Origin: Emticicia fluvialis
GTDB taxonomy: Bacteria > Bacteroidota > Bacteroidia > Cytophagales > Spirosomataceae
Length of the DNA stretch: 64,000 nt
NCBI RefSeq assembly: GCF_024793945.1
Contig: NZ_JANUSD010000004.1
Coordinates: 186,001-250,000 of the forward strand
Direction: 5' to 3'
A program made the translations under genes and the position numbers. Shown here piece after piece: positions 63,448-64,000 of the stretch (position 1 is its first letter; every line of letters begins with the position of its first letter). The notes below the pieces were generated by a model, which was not told the origin of the DNA, did no database searches, and saw only the letters and a list, made by a program, of their open reading frames with translations.

Positions 63448-64000
63448 TTGGAAAAAGTAATTCTTTACAAAAACGCTCAGGCATTTGATACTAAAATTCT
63501 GTTGGCTTCATCTAAATCTGAAAGCAACAGAGCCTTGATTATCAATGCACTGTCTGGTTTTAAAGGCGATTTGAAGAACCTTTCTTCGGCTCGTGATACC
63601 CAGACCATGATTCGCCTTTTGCAATCTGCTGATCCAGTTGCCGATGTGATTGATGCCGGAACAACCATGCGTTTTTTAACCGCCTATTTTACCGCAACCA
63701 ACCAAAACAAAACCATGACAGGTACGCCTCGTATGTGTGAGCGCCCCATAGGTATTTTGGTTGAGGCCCTTAAAACCATTGGAGCCGATATTGAATATCT
63801 GAAAACAGAAGGGTATCCGCCTTTACAGATAAATGGCTTGTCGGCGCAGAAAAGTAGTGAAGTAACTATAAGAGGAGATGTAAGCAGCCAGTATATTTCA
63901 GCTCTCTTGATGATTGCACCCACATTACCGCAGGGGCTGACCATTCGTCTGACAGGTGAAATTGGGTCAATACCTTATATTAACATGACCCTGGCGCAGA
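63448..64000 (+). CDS. aroA: 3-phosphoshikimate 1-carboxyvinyltransferase, N-terminal part (cut by window end)
   Basis: EPSP synthase, step six of the shikimate route. The 184 codons present include LASSKSESNRALIINAL (phosphate/substrate loop), DAGTTMRFLTAY, TGTPRMCERPI and RGDVSSQYISALLM, all in order. The start must be non-ATG: in-frame stop TAA lies at 63409-63411, and no ATG occurs before the conserved lysine/serine loop. TTG 63448 gives LEKVILYKNAQAF and is chosen. The C-terminal part lies beyond the window. Confidence 0.93.
   Translation, partial: MEKVILYKNAQAFDTKILLASSKSESNRALIINALSGFKGDLKNLSSARDTQTMIRLLQSADPVADVIDAGTTMRFLTAYFTATNQNKTMTGTPRMCERPIGILVEALKTIGADIEYLKTEGYPPLQINGLSAQKSSEVTIRGDVSSQYISALLMIAPTLPQGLTIRLTGEIGSIPYINMTLAQ

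Overview
The window reads as ordinary chromosome of a Bacteroidetes bacterium, most likely order Cytophagales. Three things point there: the gene families (GWxTD lipoprotein, DUF5723, DUF6580, BT_3928-type DoxX/MauE, DUF1599, DUF3857 transglutaminase, group III truncated haemoglobin, archaeal-type ProS); repeated promoter elements of the Bacteroidetes form TAnnTTTG a short distance before start codons; and little use of Shine-Dalgarno sequences. I see no rRNA, tRNA, CRISPR array, insertion sequence, prophage or integrase.

Layout. 1-5.1 kb (minus): HAD phosphatase, site-2 protease, PlsC acyltransferase, metZ, a coiled-coil protein and zapA form one close-packed run, followed by rny, which is cut by the window edge. 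5.2-8.2 kb (minus): a small lipoprotein, and an MBL/beta-CASP nuclease upstream of accA. 8.4-14.8 kb: dacB, truncated haemoglobin, a membrane protein/XRE regulator pair with a palindromic operator in its promoter, a membrane-anchored EEP-family hydrolase, dprA and a lipoprotein hydrolase. 15-22 kb: an exported M20 amidohydrolase, an Lrp/AsnC regulator divergent from metH, and a SEC-C protein. 22-34 kb: a 1246-residue TPR/DUF3857/transglutaminase protein, DUF6580 membrane protein, an orphan circularly permuted ATP-grasp, DUF5723, a Tat-exported Gfo/Idh/MocA oxidoreductase, GNAT, and a GWxTD lipoprotein overlapping rlmB. 34-43 kb: MerR/leucine-rich-repeat pair, hydrolase, alaS, a GyrI-like/DoxX/VOC-remnant operon, a lipoprotein/beta-barrel pair and an FKBP isomerase. 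43.6-49.4 kb: a complete three-part heavy-metal RND efflux operon. 49.5-60.5 kb: DUF1003, ATP-grasp, proS, a Gly/Ser/Tyr-rich lipoprotein next to a FadL-like barrel, aroK, BT_3928, DUF1599, folP and an SdpI/SdpR-like pair. 60.8-64 kb: fused aspartokinase-homoserine dehydrogenase (thrA) and the 5' part of aroA.

The clearest metabolic theme is the aspartate/methionine route (thrA, metZ, metH), with shikimate (aroK, aroA) and folate (folP) genes nearby. They are dispersed, not one operon.

I did not find a convincing undescribed defence or mobile system. The parts that homology does not explain are small: a 47-codon VOC-protein remnant with a large in-frame deletion but an intact promoter; a terminator hairpin in the thrA leader whose loop can pair downstream; a hairpin in the metH leader beside a divergent Lrp gene; a promoter-filling palindrome before the XRE pair; an intrinsic-terminator-like hairpin with no gene in front of it; and a tandem-plus-inverted repeat between converging genes. 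Several start codons were moved downstream because a promoter element, a terminator hairpin or a signal peptide decides them.
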